Source: Periplaneta americana (Eukaryota > Arthropoda > Insecta > Blattodea > Blattidae). From it: a stretch of DNA of 64,000 nucleotides. The first letter of the stretch is position 1. Each line of letters starts with the position of its first letter. Below the pieces are notes generated by a model that saw only the letters and a program-made list of their open reading frames with translations, was not told the origin of the DNA and ran no database searches. A program made the position numbers and the translations under genes. The stretch covers positions 115,481,121 through 115,545,120 of the forward strand of contig NC_091125.1 in assembly GCF_040183065.1 (NCBI RefSeq), written 5' to 3'. Shown one piece after another: positions 1-11,299 of this stretch.

Positions 1-308
1 TGTGTTTAACATGCTAGGTAGTGGATCATAAGTTCAGTAATTTAAGTCTGGTTGTCAACGACGGCTTTGTAATGAGCAAGGAATCTCCTTGCAATGGCTG
101 TCTGTGGAAAGATATGAGTAGTGGAGGTCTTGTGTTGTAGATTTACATACTTTATACACTCAAATCTCGTATTCTGATTCGAGATGAGTCACGGTTTCTC
201 TTTCCCCAAACCACTCAAATATTTACACTTTCTTTTTTTCGATTCTTAGCACAATGAGATTCTTTTTGACACCCGTAGGAAACATTTTATACAGAAGTTA
301 TACAGACA
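1..308. other. No recognised feature
   Basis: I see no coding potential, tRNA-like head or terminal repeat in this stretch. It runs into the trinucleotide repeat that follows. Confidence 0.4.
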
Positions 309-318
309 TTATTATTAT

Positions 319-419
<101 letters not shown>

Positions 420-454
420 TCTTGGTTCATTTGAAACTCTCTTAATGATTTGGA

Positions 455-1427
455 TACACAATTTTATTTATTTAACTAGCTAATTAGTGAGTACAAATTA
501 AAATTATTTAAAAAAAAATGTTTCTAGCCACTACCGTAAGAGCCAATCTCGTGTACGGTGTGGTCGTAGCCTATAATAGAACATAACATTTACAAGGACA
601 GTTTACTAAATACAGTAAGTAACTTAATTCAAACCAATAAATAACACACAAGAAGAAAGAGAAAAAGAAAAAACACATTTAATGTAAATTGACAATCAGA
701 CAGAAGCCAGTGATATTCAATAAATACATGAATATAGTCGACAGAAATAAAAGGTAAAAAAAAAATACGCACATTTGTTAATATTATATATCATGAATAA
801 TTTTATAAATTTCTTTTTTAAAAGCTTCAATTTTAAAATATTTCCAATTTGTAAAATGGTTTGTAATTTTATTATAAAGTCTTGGGCCGAAACTAGCACC
901 ATGTCTAAGAGCTGCACTTGTATAGCATTTAGGCTCAATTAATGGAAAAATAGACTTTTATCTTCGAGTACGATATTCATGTCGATTAGATTTATGTTTT
1001 ATTTTATTTCTATGGTAGTAAGTTAGTAAACTATATTTATAAATTTCTTCAATAGTTAATACTTTAAAATCTCTATAAATTAAATTTGTTCGGTAATCTA
1101 TATTTTAGTTAGACAAATTTTTATTAATCTTCTGTGTAATAAAATTAATGGATTAAGTACAGATGATGCTACTCCACCCCAATTTATTATACCATATTGT
1201 ATTAATGATTGTACTGAAGCTAAAAATATTATTCCCAATGCCTCCTTAGTGATAAAATTTCGAAGTATTATGAATTTATAAATTGTCTTTCTTATACTTG
1301 TACACATAAATCAATTTGTTTATCCCAACGTAAATGCTGATCAATAATAATTCCTAAATATTTGACTTGGGCGATTACAATAATTATTTGTTAATTCATT
1401 ACATGAAACATTATGTATTACTAAGTG
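455..1427 (-). mobile_element. Non-LTR retrotransposon 3' part (Jockey/CR1-like)
   Basis: Read on the minus strand, this is the end of a LINE reverse transcriptase ORF and its 3' tail. Residues such as SLIQYGIINWGG (about 1200) and KYLGIIIDQHLRWD (about 1340-1380, in another frame) match the thumb region of Jockey/CR1-type LINE RTs. After them come FGPRLYNKI-like residues and a tail rich in TAAA at 455-475. The frame is broken, so it is an old copy. The stretch 461-900 is closely matched by 60975-61428, which is the same family and the same 3' end on the same strand. Upstream RT sequence continues at 1988-2280, beyond an insertion. Confidence 0.8.
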
Positions 1428-1543
1428 ATAATTATTCATGCATGTATGTATTTATTCACACTGCAAATGGGTATATACCCGATGGCAGTGGTAACTAATT
1501 ACACTCAATAATGACAATTAATAATAAACACAACTAATAAAAC

Positions 1544-1604
<61 letters not shown>

Positions 1605-1987
1605 GTAATAATAAAATAATAATAATGAGCATCCTAAATTAAATGAAGCATGGTCACTTAAAATAACATTTAAAGTAAATCTAATTTGTATCTTAACCCT
1701 AAGTTCGAACTAAGACCCACGAGTGCGACAGGTTCATACCTGCACAAGTACCTTTCGGCACTACACTTATTTCGCTGTCAACAAACTCACTGCACTGATT
1801 CTACCTGATTTCACTAACCCTTCTAACCATTTCACTGTTCAAATACTTTGCACAGCCACTTCACTGACACCAACACACTTCACTTACACAATAGACTTCA
1901 CTGACACAACACACTTTCTCACTGATAGAACACTTCAAATAACAAGATATCAATTACACCCTTTAAATAGTGTGTATAATATAGCTA
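1428..1987. mobile_element. Unclassified repeat inserted in a LINE
   Basis: This block separates two parts of one LINE RT on the minus strand and matches neither, so I read it as a later insertion. It starts with a phrase about a tetranucleotide-rich TATGTATTTATTCA run. It holds an (AAT)n microsatellite at about 1543-1604 and ends in a stretch with repeated TTCACT/CACTTC words at 1790-1950. No terminal inverted repeats or coding sequence were recognised. Boundaries are accurate to about 10 bases. Confidence 0.5.
1543..1604. repeat. (AAT)n microsatellite
   Basis: About 20 AAT/ATA units, slightly interrupted at the right end, inside the insertion that splits the LINE. Confidence 0.95.
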
Positions 1988-2280
1988 CTACCGTCTATTA
2001 GTAAAGTCCTTACGCCTATTTTTAAATACATTTTTGGTGGAGGTAAACGTTTCGTTGTTAAAGAAAATGGAATATAGGTAGTTTTATTAGTATTTAAGGA
2101 CAGGAGATTAGAATCAAGCCAATTTTTCACTATTTTAATTCCATTGCTAGCATTTAAATAAGTGTTATCCCAATTTTCTCCATTAAATGTTAGTACAGTA
2201 TCATCTGCAAAAGAAAATATATTACCATCATATTTCTTTAGATCAATTTTCAGCATCAGTTGATGATTACTATCTCCCTG
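1988..2280 (-). mobile_element. LINE reverse transcriptase palm fragment
   Basis: The minus-strand reading contains SFADDTVLTFNGENW, the FADD catalytic box of a non-LTR reverse transcriptase. It is followed by NGIKIVKNWLDSNLLSLN-type residues that bring the RT to its thumb. The reading continues at 1427 and below after removal of the inserted repeat. The 5' end is truncated near 2275, as is usual for LINE copies. Confidence 0.85.
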
Positions 2281-3395
2281 ATGATGACTATGATTATGAT
2301 ACATGCACGAAGAAAAATTCACAAGTTTTTTGTAATGAATAAAAGCTGTGGCTTTCATTTCAGCAATTCCGCTAGTGAACCATTTTACTAAATGGCGGTG
2401 TAACACATGCTCATCAACACGTACGGCACATTCATGAAAATATGTGTGAATGTAATGTGACGACAGGACGTTCAAAGAACTGCAGCTCTAGTGTACTTTC
2501 GTGCGCTAACATTTCCTGATCTTGCTCGTAGCACGGATAGTCTTTTGGCAATCGGTCTGGAATCTAGCACGTCTTGACATTTCAATTACCACTTTCCGAC
2601 TCGGGGGAGGAGGGGAGAAGAGGGTGAGAATAAAGGTGCAAACTGTAACGAACTCTCACTTCGCTTCGTGTCCGACATGCACAATAAGAAAATGTCGACG
2701 CTAGATCGAAAGAGCTCCGCATTTAATCTACCGCCCATAGAGTGATGAGTGTGTTGGATCAGACACCTGATATAAGAATTTTTGGCGCATTCGCAAGACT
2801 GTAGGCAGCCAATTCAAATCTCTTCCCCTTTCTTCTGCACTTCAGCACGATCTACGTAACGCATCGCGGTTTCAAAGTTCTTGTGAATCAGAACTTATTA
2901 CTTCTTCCTCTTCTTTCCATTTCCCGTGGCCTCCCAAATTTGTTTTGGTATCCTGTAACTATTCTTCTTTATTTTTCCAGTTTCAAAACAACTGTGACAT
3001 AGTCGAAATATTCACTTGAACTGTAAGATTGATAATTTTATTAACCCAAACTACTTAAAAAAATGGCAGAAGGAATATAGTACAGAATAAAAAGTTCCTT
3101 GATCCTGGAGCTCTGAAATTAACAGTACAGGCTCTGAAAATATTTCTTCAACAATAGATCCTTGAAAAACATCTGATCTCTCTATGATTAAGTGCTGCAA
3201 ACTTTACGGAAACAAAAAATACTACTTATTACCTAGCCAAAACCATTTAGATTCAGTACCCATAAAACTTGTAAAATATTTTTCTTTTGAAAATAAAACA
3301 TTGGAATATTTAAATTTAGAGCCTTATCTTTGTCATATACACTACAAATAAAAAACAAATATTTCTGAAAAAGACTTTTTCATTGGAATTCCCAG
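2281..3395. other. No recognised gene; unclassified sequence
   Basis: The GC content is moderate around 2480-2720 and AT-rich after. No domain, tRNA-like head or inverted repeat was recognised. Short open frames here have no family resemblance I can name. Confidence 0.4.
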
Positions 3396-3399
3396 TTTA

Positions 3400-3655
3400 C
3401 CTGGAATGGCTGTAAGGAGTGTTGAGGGCACGAAGAGAAACCAACCGCGTTTGCTTGCTGATCTGGAGTTAAGTTGGGATAAGCATTTGAGTCCAGCCTG
3501 GTCTGATTACCTGGCTGAGTTTTTATTGTTTTCTCCAACTGTAAGACGATTGTCCGGTAATTTCATGGCGTATCCTCGGCTTTATCTCGCTAATTGCCAA
3601 TTCCATGGCCACTAGATAACCTAGTAGGTGATAAGTACAGCGTTGTTAAATAACC
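3400..3655 (+). mobile_element. tRNA-derived SINE, family A (old copy)
   Basis: This copy shows the body GATTACCTGGCTGAG, a degraded TTTTCTCCAACTGTAAG segment and the 3' end AGCGTTGTTAAATAACC, in the same order as the better copies at 51075-51327 (minus), 11095-11290 (minus) and 35171-35330 (minus). The tRNA-like head is badly eroded. Confidence 0.75.
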
Positions 3656-5110
3656 GACTAAAAGAAAGATACAATTTTATTAAGTGTTTTGTTCTTGCAC
3701 TGACATTGTGACGTAACCGGTGAGTCTCACATATCTTGCATGTATTTTTTTCCCCTTGTACACTACATACCACCACCACCACCACCACCATCACTATCAC
3801 ACCTGCTTAATACGTGATTCAGCGTTGTCCGATAGGCCTACCTAGTCTCTAATCATTTTCGATTGGCTCATGATTAGCCTACTTGTGGACGCCATTCTTA
3901 TTCAGCGTTGTTTCCTTTAAGGTGCATCTGCATGGTTCAATCTCCCATGTAATCTGGAGGGAATATTGAAAGAATCAAGTTGAACATGAACGGTCAATTA
4001 AGATGCATGCAGATTTTGTGTCTATAAATTAACAAATATTAAATATCAATCTAATACATAAGCCTACTTGATTCGCAAAATTGTAGTTGAACACTCCATA
4101 GACACTCGCATTTGCTATAATGTTCAATAAAGCTAATCGTACTTGCCGCCATTTTCAGCTTAAAATGTCCACCATGACCAAACAAAAGAATTTTCAGTTT
4201 ATTCGCGGCCTCCTAGAACAATCCGCTGCTCGCTATTTGCTATGCTGTTGAACGAAATACGCACAAGATACAGTACCCACCGGCGATGGGTAGCTTTCAA
4301 TTGCCGCATACGCTCTTATTGTTAGTGGAAAAAAGCATGCACAATTGAATGTGTTTCTTTCACTCTTGCATGCATTGCTTGAATGCTTAAAGTTGAAAGA
4401 AAAGTTGAACCGTGTAGTTGCACCTATACAGTCACTTGCATTTTTTAATTCTCTCTTTTCATGATATCAAATAATATAAAAATAACTGGCTTTCTTCGCC
4501 TTTTTTTCTTTGATTCAAAATATCTTGCGCACGTTCTTACGAAATACCTTCGAAATCCGCTCTATTGAAGTAATGAACCAGATTTGGCAGTGACACTACA
4601 AAACAGCATCCAGAGCAATTGTGTTGGCTTTTGTATAAAGGAAACAAAAACTTCTCTACATGACGTGGTGTACAAGAATTGCATAACAAGAATTTGACAT
4701 TGCTGCCTCACGAATATTAAGCAGTCTGCCGTCAGGTTTGATCACAAACCTTCAACTCAAGCAATGCACTGTGTTGTGGATCTTGTCATAATTCCTAGAA
4801 ATCATCGGGCAGTTGTGTTTGTTGAAAGATTACAAGTTGTTTGTCGTCTCTTGTATCTCCCACCGAATATAGACTAATAAGTTATATCTGAAGCGAACGA
4901 CCAGATGATCTTAAATATCCGTCTCTGATCCCTGGTGACAGTTCAGCGACCCCTCCGTTACTCACGTACTTACTTTCCCATCACTGCAGCCCTGTGTGCG
5001 CGTACGGATTTATTCAGTGCACGTATTGCAGAGTTGACTTGTGGCATATCCATTATTCTCGGTTAGTTGCATTCACAAATGGACCAAACGCCAGAATTCT
5101 AAGCAGCTGC
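3656..5110. other. No recognised gene
   Basis: AT-rich unclassified DNA with a short (CCA)n run at about 3770-3791. No coding or mobile-element signature was recognised. Confidence 0.4.
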
Positions 5111-5123
5111 TACTGCTGCGGCT

Positions 5124-5125
<2 letters not shown>

Positions 5126-5170
<45 letters not shown>
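5126..5170. repeat. (AAT)n microsatellite
   Basis: About 15 AAT units directly at the 3' end of the neighbouring minus-strand LINE fragment, where it may have grown from the LINE tail. Confidence 0.95.
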
Positions 5171-5171
<1 letters not shown>

Positions 5172-5174
<3 letters not shown>

Positions 5175-5493
5175 TCTTACTTATTTACTTAAGGAACCCG
5201 GAGGTTCATTGTCGCCCTCACATAAGCCCGCCATTGGTCCCTATCCAGAGCAAGATTAATCCAGTCTCTATCATCATATCCCACCTCCCTCAAATCCATT
5301 TTAATATTATCTTCCCATCAACGTCTCGGCCTCTCCAAAGGTCTTATTCCCTCCGGCCTCCCAACTAACACTCTATACGCATTTCTTGATTTGCCCATAC
5401 GTGCTACATGCCCTGTCCATCTCAAACGTCTGGATTTAATGTTCCTAATTATGTCAGGTGAAGAATACAATGCGTGCAGTTCTGTGTTGTGTA
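5172..5493 (-). mobile_element. LINE 3' end, GRPEGKRPLGRP family
   Basis: Read on the minus strand, the sequence encodes the C-terminus of an endonuclease-reverse transcriptase: an RNIKSRRLR(W) stretch, a (G)RPEGIRPLERP stretch, then RDQWRAYVRA-like residues and a tail of repeated TAAG words at 5172-5185. It is the same family as the plus-strand copy at 52330-52890, which has a long open frame. This copy is 5' truncated and flanked on both sides by (AAT)n. Confidence 0.85.
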
Positions 5494-5548
<55 letters not shown>

Positions 5549-5578
5549 TAATTATTATAATAATAATAATAATAATTA
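5494..5578. repeat. (AAT)n / AT-rich microsatellite
   Basis: About 17 AAT units, then a short AT inversion into further AAT/ATT units. Confidence 0.93.
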
Positions 5579-5583
5579 ATTTT

Positions 5584-5775
5584 CAGAACGGCCCCGAGGT
5601 TCACTCAGCCTCCTATAAAATTGAGTACCGGGTCTTTCCCGGGGCTAAAAGGCGGTCAGAGCGTGGTGCCGACCACACCACCTCATTCTAGTGCCGAGGT
5701 CATGGAAAGCATTGGGCTCTACCTCCATGCCCCCCAAGTGCCTTCATGGCATGTTACGAGGATACCTTTACCTTT

Positions 5776-5779
<4 letters not shown>
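5584..5779 (+). mobile_element. SINE family D, 5' truncated
   Basis: Nearly the same as the body of the full copy at 44116-44357: a segment beginning CAGAACGGCCCC, the GTACCGGGTCTTTCCCGGGG hairpin, ACCACACCACCTCATTCTAG, and the 3' end GATACCTTTACC. The tRNA-like head is absent. It is followed by another (AAT)n run (5779-5812). Confidence 0.85.

Positions 5780-5812
<33 letters not shown>
5779..5812. repeat. (AAT)n microsatellite
   Basis: About 11 AAT units following the 3' end of the SINE. Confidence 0.93.
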
Positions 5813-5815
<3 letters not shown>

Positions 5816-6090
5816 AATCTTACTGTTTTATGTTACATAAAAATAGAATTAAATTAAATGGTGTATGGTGAAGATTTATTAAAAAATCATCCACCCTCTA
5901 ATGAGAGTGACCACAAGGATCCAGAACAATATTGACAAATCATTAAGATAGTTAACGTAGTGAATATAAATACAATCTTAATTTGACAGTAAGTATTTAA
6001 ACATTGACCTATTCAAAATTATTAAAAAAAAAATACTGTAAGTTATAAAGTTGTGGAATTTGTAGTGAATTCTTTAAAATGCTGATTAAG

Positions 6091-6318
6091 AAAATGTTAT
6101 GTTTTATTTAACGACGCTCGCAACTGCCGAGGTTATATCAGCGTCGCCGGTGTGCCGGAATTTTGTCCCGCAGGAGTTCTTTTACATGCTAGTAAATTTA
6201 CTGACATAAGCCTGTCGTATTTAAGTACACTTAAATGCCATCGACCTGGCCCGGGATCGAACCCGCGACCTCGGGCATAGAAGACCAGCGCTATACCAAC
6301 TGCGCCAAACAGGCCGAC
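6091..6318 (-). mobile_element. tRNA-derived SINE, family C, with target-site duplication
   Basis: On the minus strand the 228-bp unit starts GTCGGCCTGTTTGGCGCAG (A-box region), has the B-box GGTTCGATCCC, and ends with GCGTCGTTAAATAAAAC. It is flanked by the perfect direct repeat TGCTGATTAAG at 6080-6090 and 6319-6329. It sits inside the R2-like LINE, so it is younger than that copy. Confidence 0.95.
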
Positions 6319-6590
6319 TGCTGATTAAGATCTTCCGAAATCTTCCAAATAATAAAATAATTGAAACTTACGGATTTCAATATATCTTAGGTAAATTCTG
6401 GCAGAGAGCCTCGTGTACCGAAAAGAATGCCTTGAACATTTCGTTTGGTTGGTGAGATGTTATATTTCTGACTTAAATATGGAATGCAAGGTTTATAAAT
6501 CAACTGCTCTTCATTGTCAGTAGTGTGGGGCTGCATTGCATCTCTCTCGAACAGGATGGTGGATTCTAGTATTAATCTTAGAGTCGCTTC

Positions 6591-6830
6591 TTATGGCGAC
6601 AATGTCGGCCCGTCTTGAATCATCTATAGACATGCATTGTGCCTCCCCATGGACTTCCCAAACTTGTTGTTTAAGAAAATTAGCTGTCACAGTCGTCACC
6701 CTATTATGGCGACAATGTCGGCCCGTCTTGAATCATCTATAGACATGCATTGTGCCTCCCCATGGACTTCCCAAACTTGTTGTTTAAGAAAATTAGCTGT
6801 CACAGTCGTCACCCTATTATGGCGAATGTT
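6591..6830. repeat. Tandem duplication, 113-bp period, within the R2-like LINE
   Basis: Two adjacent near-identical units begin TTATGGCGACAATGTCGG at 6591 and 6704, with a partial third start at about 6817. The duplication lies in the endonuclease region of the dead LINE; the other copy of the family does not show it. Confidence 0.9.
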
Positions 6831-6990
6831 TCCCATTAGCTCGGTCTTCCGACAAAACCCCAACACGTGTCCAAGAGTTTCAGTCTCGCTACAGCCGGGA
6901 TGGCGACAGCGGGTTGCGTTGAAGACTCTACCAGGAACCGATCGTACTGGAGATAAATTGCAGGATATTTTGAGCGCATTGATAAGTTAA

Positions 6991-7588
6991 CAGCTGGTTT
7001 CTGGTGGTCATCCATGAGTTTGCTTCCAGACACTCGCTATATACGGCAACAACTTCAGCTTTATGTGACAGTTCGGACCATTCCTGAAAATATCGTTACC
7101 CCATAATGTCCCTCAGTTGTCTTCCACTTTTGATAGGGAGCCTCTGTTCTCGGAGATGTTAATTCCTCCCCCCCACCCCGAGTCTGCTTTCTGCTAAAAA
7201 AGATTGATTGGATAAGAGCCAGCGAATGTCAGTGGCAAAAAAATTACACTTCCTTATAGGGTAGCGAACATTTTTAGTAGATAATTGATTAAATTATGGT
7301 ATCGCGAGTAGAGTTACCAGGTCTCCCGTATTTTACTCACAGTTTCGCCAGTCTCTCGTATCACATAGTTGATATTATTTTCTCCCGTAATTTATTTATT
7401 TACTTTTTCAGTTTATTTGAATAGTAAATATGAATACTGCTATGATGCTATGAAAGTTACTCTAATTACATATTTTTAAGTGTAATCTACTTATACAGTT
7501 ACCAATTCTCATTGATTTTCAACCTGTTTTGTTAAGGGAAATTTCAATTGTAAAAGTTTCTGAATTAATACAAAGTAAGTGATAAGTA
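6991..7588. other. No recognised gene
   Basis: Unclassified AT-rich DNA between a LINE relic and a MITE. Nothing recognisable. Confidence 0.4.
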
Positions 7589-7757
7589 GGGGAGAGTTGG
7601 GTAGTATCGGACATCGGGTAATATCGGACAGTGAGTTTCTTTCATCTACCACCAGATGGTAATACCTGAATGACATGGTTACGTTTCTGTATGCGACATC
7701 ACAGAAGAAACTCACTGTCCGATATTACCCGATGTCCGATACTACCCAACTCTCCCC
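7589..7757. mobile_element. MITE with perfect 53-bp terminal inverted repeats
   Basis: The left arm at 7589-7641 starts GGGGAGAGTTGGGTAGTATC; the right arm at 7705-7757 is its exact reverse complement. A 63-bp loop lies between. TA dinucleotides flank both ends (7587-7588 and 7758-7759), the target of mariner/Tc1-type transposases. No coding capacity. The perfect arms could fold into one hairpin if transcribed. Confidence 0.93.
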
Positions 7758-7759
7758 TA

Positions 7760-8590
7760 ATAATAGTGCTATGAGATTCTTTTTAAATTACTTTTGCGTA
7801 CAATTATACTGTATATAACATGCTCCTAAAGGTAAAACCTGTCGTTAATGTCACCATGGAACGATTTTGGCAGTTACTTCCGAAATCTTTCGTATCTTCA
7901 ATTTGAAAACCTGACAACACTAATCGCGAGAGTTGTTACAATATCGCTTTTGCCGATGAAATATTGATCGCTTCATCTTCTTTTTAACATAGTTTTTTGT
8001 ACGTCTTGTGCTGTGTAGGCTATCATTTAAAAATAGTGGATAGCTGCGCTGTAGACATACTCGACCGCTGAGTAAACATTTACTCTTAAGTAAAGTCGTA
8101 CTCGAGACGAAAGTTTAATTTATGTCAGGGATGTCGTTAGTGGATGGCGCTCGATGTGGAAAAGTTGATTTGCCAAGCATATTTATGCCTGTGTGGTCCT
8201 GCGATCTCCAGACTTCCACCTGTGCTTTCACTGATATGTGTGAAAGACACCGTGTCGCATTTAAATTATATTTTAGACCACCTGTTGCGTATCTCCTCAG
8301 TTACTCAAAATAAGAAAAATATGACCTTCGTATATCAAAATGTAGACTATGTTATAAATATGCTGTTAATTTTCGTAATAGTTATTTGTCCGTCAGTTAA
8401 TTAACCAATTAATTATCAATTCTCTCTCCCTGCATATTTGGAAATAATATTTCCATTCCTTTTGTATCTTGTTTTCATAAAAAAGTATAAATTCATTTTT
8501 TATAGTTATATGGTAGAATTTTTCAAAAGTATTTCTATACATCATCATCATTATCATCATTTACTTTCTAGTATTACGCCCTTGTAAATC
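7760..8590. other. No recognised gene
   Basis: Unclassified AT-rich DNA with a small ATC/ATT-rich patch at 8542-8565. No family resemblance was seen. Confidence 0.4.
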
Positions 8591-8880
8591 CGTTATTGTC
8601 TCAAGTCAGGCTTTTTAGGTCTTCCCAAATTTTGGCATTCTCTTGGAACATACGACAGAATTTGTTTTGGCCATCTAGCATAGTTCATCTTCTCCACATG
8701 TTCTTTCCACTGAAGCCTATACTGGTTGATATATTGGACAATGGGATTAATTTCCAGCTCCTCCAGGATGTCTTCATTTCTCCGATGTTCGAGAACGAGC
8801 ATCCTGCAGTTCTCCTCATGAATCTCATCTCGGCTGCTTGTAATCTCTACTTTTTACGATCTACATAAATGACTTCACAG
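8591..8880 (-). mobile_element. LINE C-terminal fragment (RWPKQILSY family)
   Basis: The minus-strand reading contains YRLQWKEHVEKM, RWPKQILSYVPR and LGRPKKP, the C-terminal end of a LINE ORF2 in a family also present at 54510-54700 (plus). Short and 5' truncated. Confidence 0.8.
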
Positions 8881-10330
8881 TCTATTAAATACTGTAGACA
8901 CATCCTATTTTCTGACGACTTAAGGCTAGTCCACAATAAACCGGGAACGAGAAACAGAATGAGAACGGGAAGCGAAGAACGTGAAGATTTTTATTTACAT
9001 TAAACCGAGAACGGAAACTGCTATGCATATCGATATGTATGACAATAATCTCGAACCCGTGTGTCCTCTCCCTGACCTTGATCGCGCAGCTGGAACTGAT
9101 AGTATACGTCTGGAAGCAGCTGTGAATTTTTAACAGTGCTTGATTAGATTGAAAATGCCAAAATCTGAAAGTCATTTTCGGTATTTGTGATGTTGTAATC
9201 CTTTCGGACTCCAAGAACATACGAGAAAGAAAGGTAATAGAAAAGTTATCGAATGGATGCGAGAAAGAATACCGAATTTAGTGACAGGTGATGCAATATG
9301 CAGTTATGATATCTCACGACGCTGCGACCGCCACACATAGCAAGCGATTTTCAACCGTCAGAACAAAAATTAATAATTTTATTAATTTAATTATTCATAG
9401 GTTTTTTAGATTGATTCGAGGGAAAAATTGATTAAAATAGGCCATATTACACTAAAATATATACCGGTAATGATAATTAAATTATTAGTGAAATTACGCT
9501 CTAATGAAACAATGATTAAATTAAATCATAACCAAATAGTCTCTCTGCTTACATTGCAATTCATTATCTTTACAAATGTGAGTACTAAATTGAACATACC
9601 CGGTCCTTGAAGCTAGCTGATGATGGTAACAATTATTCTGAACATGCTATTAATGTTAATTGATAATAATTGATATATTAACCATAACACCTATCCCAGT
9701 GGGTAAGATCTTGCGAAGTTTATCAGATCGGATAATTATAGAACCACAGATTTCATCGCGCCACCATATAGAGCGCAGGTATAAGCAACAGTTCTCTTAT
9801 TGATGATGTAACAATATTTCGTGTAATAACCAGTTAACCGTGAATCCATGGACAGTTGCCCTAGTTGGAACCCTGTCCTATATTCCGATTTACACTTTCT
9901 GAAAGCGTGGGCCCTTTAAAACGCGTCCTTACTATGCAATGTTGTCACTAGGAAGGCACAGACTGCGACCTAGTAATAAGGCTTCGTGAAAGTTTATTGT
10001 CCCGTTCTCAGGTTGTTATTAAGAGGTTCAGGAACCACAAAGCATAAATTTATAGTTCCATTCATGGCAGTAATCGTTCATATTAATGTCGCATTTATAT
10101 GTGTCTCATCATTCAGAAGCTGACATATTAAAGCCTGAAGCGCGCAGTTACATGAGTCAGGTTCAAATTAGGGAAATCTGTAGTTTTTTCTTCGCAATTT
10201 TTTTCATACTGCAGTCCTTCTTATATCAGTGTTTATTTTTAGCACAGAACAGACCATTACAATCAAGCAATAACATTTTTTCGAGTCAGACGAAAAACTA
10301 ATTTTTAACGTTAAATATTTTATCTCAGTT
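8881..10330. other. No recognised gene
   Basis: Mostly unclassified AT-rich DNA. About 8930-9250 is less AT-rich and starts with a phrase like GGCTAGTCCACAATAAACCG, which may be the end of a DNA transposon, but I cannot find its partner terminus. Confidence 0.35.
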
Positions 10331-10340
10331 AAATGACCGT

Positions 10341-10605
10341 GTCCACATCTGTGGAGTAACGGCTAGCGCGTCTGGCCGCGAAACCAGGTGGCCCTGGTTC
10401 GATTCCCGATCGGGGCAAGTTACCTGAGTGAGGTTTTTTCCGGGGTTTTCCCTCAACCCAATATGAGCAAATGCTGGGTAACTTTCGGTGCTGAACCCCG
10501 AACTCATTTCACCGCCATTATCACCTTCATCTCATTCAGACGCTAAATAACCTAAACTGTTGATAAAGCGTCGTAAAATAATCTATTAAAAATATATAAA
10601 AAAAT
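10341..10605 (+). mobile_element. tRNA-derived SINE, family B, with target-site duplication
   Basis: The head has an A-box-like TGTGGAGTAACGGCTAGCGC and the B-box GGTTCGATTCCC. The body has GGGGTTTTCCCTCAACCC and the 3' end is AAGCGTCGTAAAATAATC plus an A/T tail. It is flanked by perfect 10-bp direct repeats AAATGACCGT at 10331-10340 and 10606-10615. Confidence 0.95.
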
Positions 10606-10620
10606 AAATGACCGTTCTAT

Positions 10621-10802
10621 CACAGTCTAGTATATACAGTCACGAAGCTTGAGTTGTGAGGGTGCTAGGAACAATAGACTGTGCCGGTACTATTTCGCAT
10701 TGTCTGTAATGAGGCGATATTAGCAATCCTAGCGGTTAGCAACTATCTATGGATGCATATTTACTACGTTTTGAGCTTCATGACTGTATATACTAGACTG
10801 TG
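10621..10802. mobile_element. MITE, CACAGTCTAG family, copy 1
   Basis: A 182-bp element with imperfect terminal inverted repeats beginning CACAGTCTAGTATATACAG and ending with the matching complement (CTGTATATACTAGACTGTG). It is flanked by perfect 7-bp direct repeats GTTCTAT (10614-10620 and 10803-10809). It lies immediately beside the SINE B copy. A second copy is at 17937-18118. Confidence 0.93.
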
Positions 10803-11094
10803 GTTCTATTTTCTTTTCTTTAGAGGGGGATGTTGGATCACATACTGAATCCATTTCGCGATAGTCCAAGAAATGGGTTTAGGGACAAAATATGACAGGG
10901 GTAAAACATCTGGAAGGGATGAGTTTTGGTTTAAAAGTAAACTGAATAAATTTTAGTGTCTTTTTCGTGTTTCTTCTTTATATTATTCATTATATGATCT
11001 ATACCTTTTCCTGTTTCAGCGTCGCTTGGAATTCTATTTCATTTCATTTTTCAAATATTTCTCCTCTCTCATAATCAATACTTTTTTACTTGTT

Positions 11095-11290
11095 TATGTA
11101 ACGACGCTGTATCAATTACTGGGTTATTTAGCATCGATGGAATTCATGATAGCGAAATTGTATTTAGTTATATGAGGCCGAGTATTCGCCATTGATTACG
11201 ATTACCTGACATTCACCTTACGGTTCGGGAAAACCTAGGAAAAACCCAACCAGGTAATCAGCCCAAGCGGTCTGAGTTACGCTGGTGGCA
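11095..11290 (-). mobile_element. tRNA-derived SINE, family A
   Basis: Plus-strand order is AACGACGCTGTATCAATTAC, GGTTATTTAGCATCGATGG, GGGAAAACCTAGG, AACCAGGTAATCAGCCCAAG and a degraded CTGAGTTACGCTGGTGGC head, so the element reads on the minus strand. It is missing part of its B-box region. Confidence 0.88.
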
Positions 11291-11299
11291 AACTAAACA

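Larger units (their letters stand above)
5865..6990 (-). mobile_element. R2/R4-like LINE, C-terminal zinc knuckle and RLE domain
   Basis: The minus strand from 6930 down encodes CRHPGCSETETLGHVLGFC (a CCHC zinc knuckle). It is followed by IRHNRVTTVTANFLK, RRADIVAI and further C-terminal residues, the layout of the restriction-like endonuclease end of R2/R4/NeSL-type LINEs. A second copy of the C-terminal part lies at 35650-36190 on the same strand. This copy is interrupted by a SINE (6091-6318) with an 11-bp target duplication and carries an internal tandem duplication of 113 bp. Frames are broken, so it is inactive. Confidence 0.82.

Noticed and set aside
5127-5691. Open frames with polyasparagine
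   Set aside because: Products of (AAT)n runs and flanking LINE and SINE sequence.
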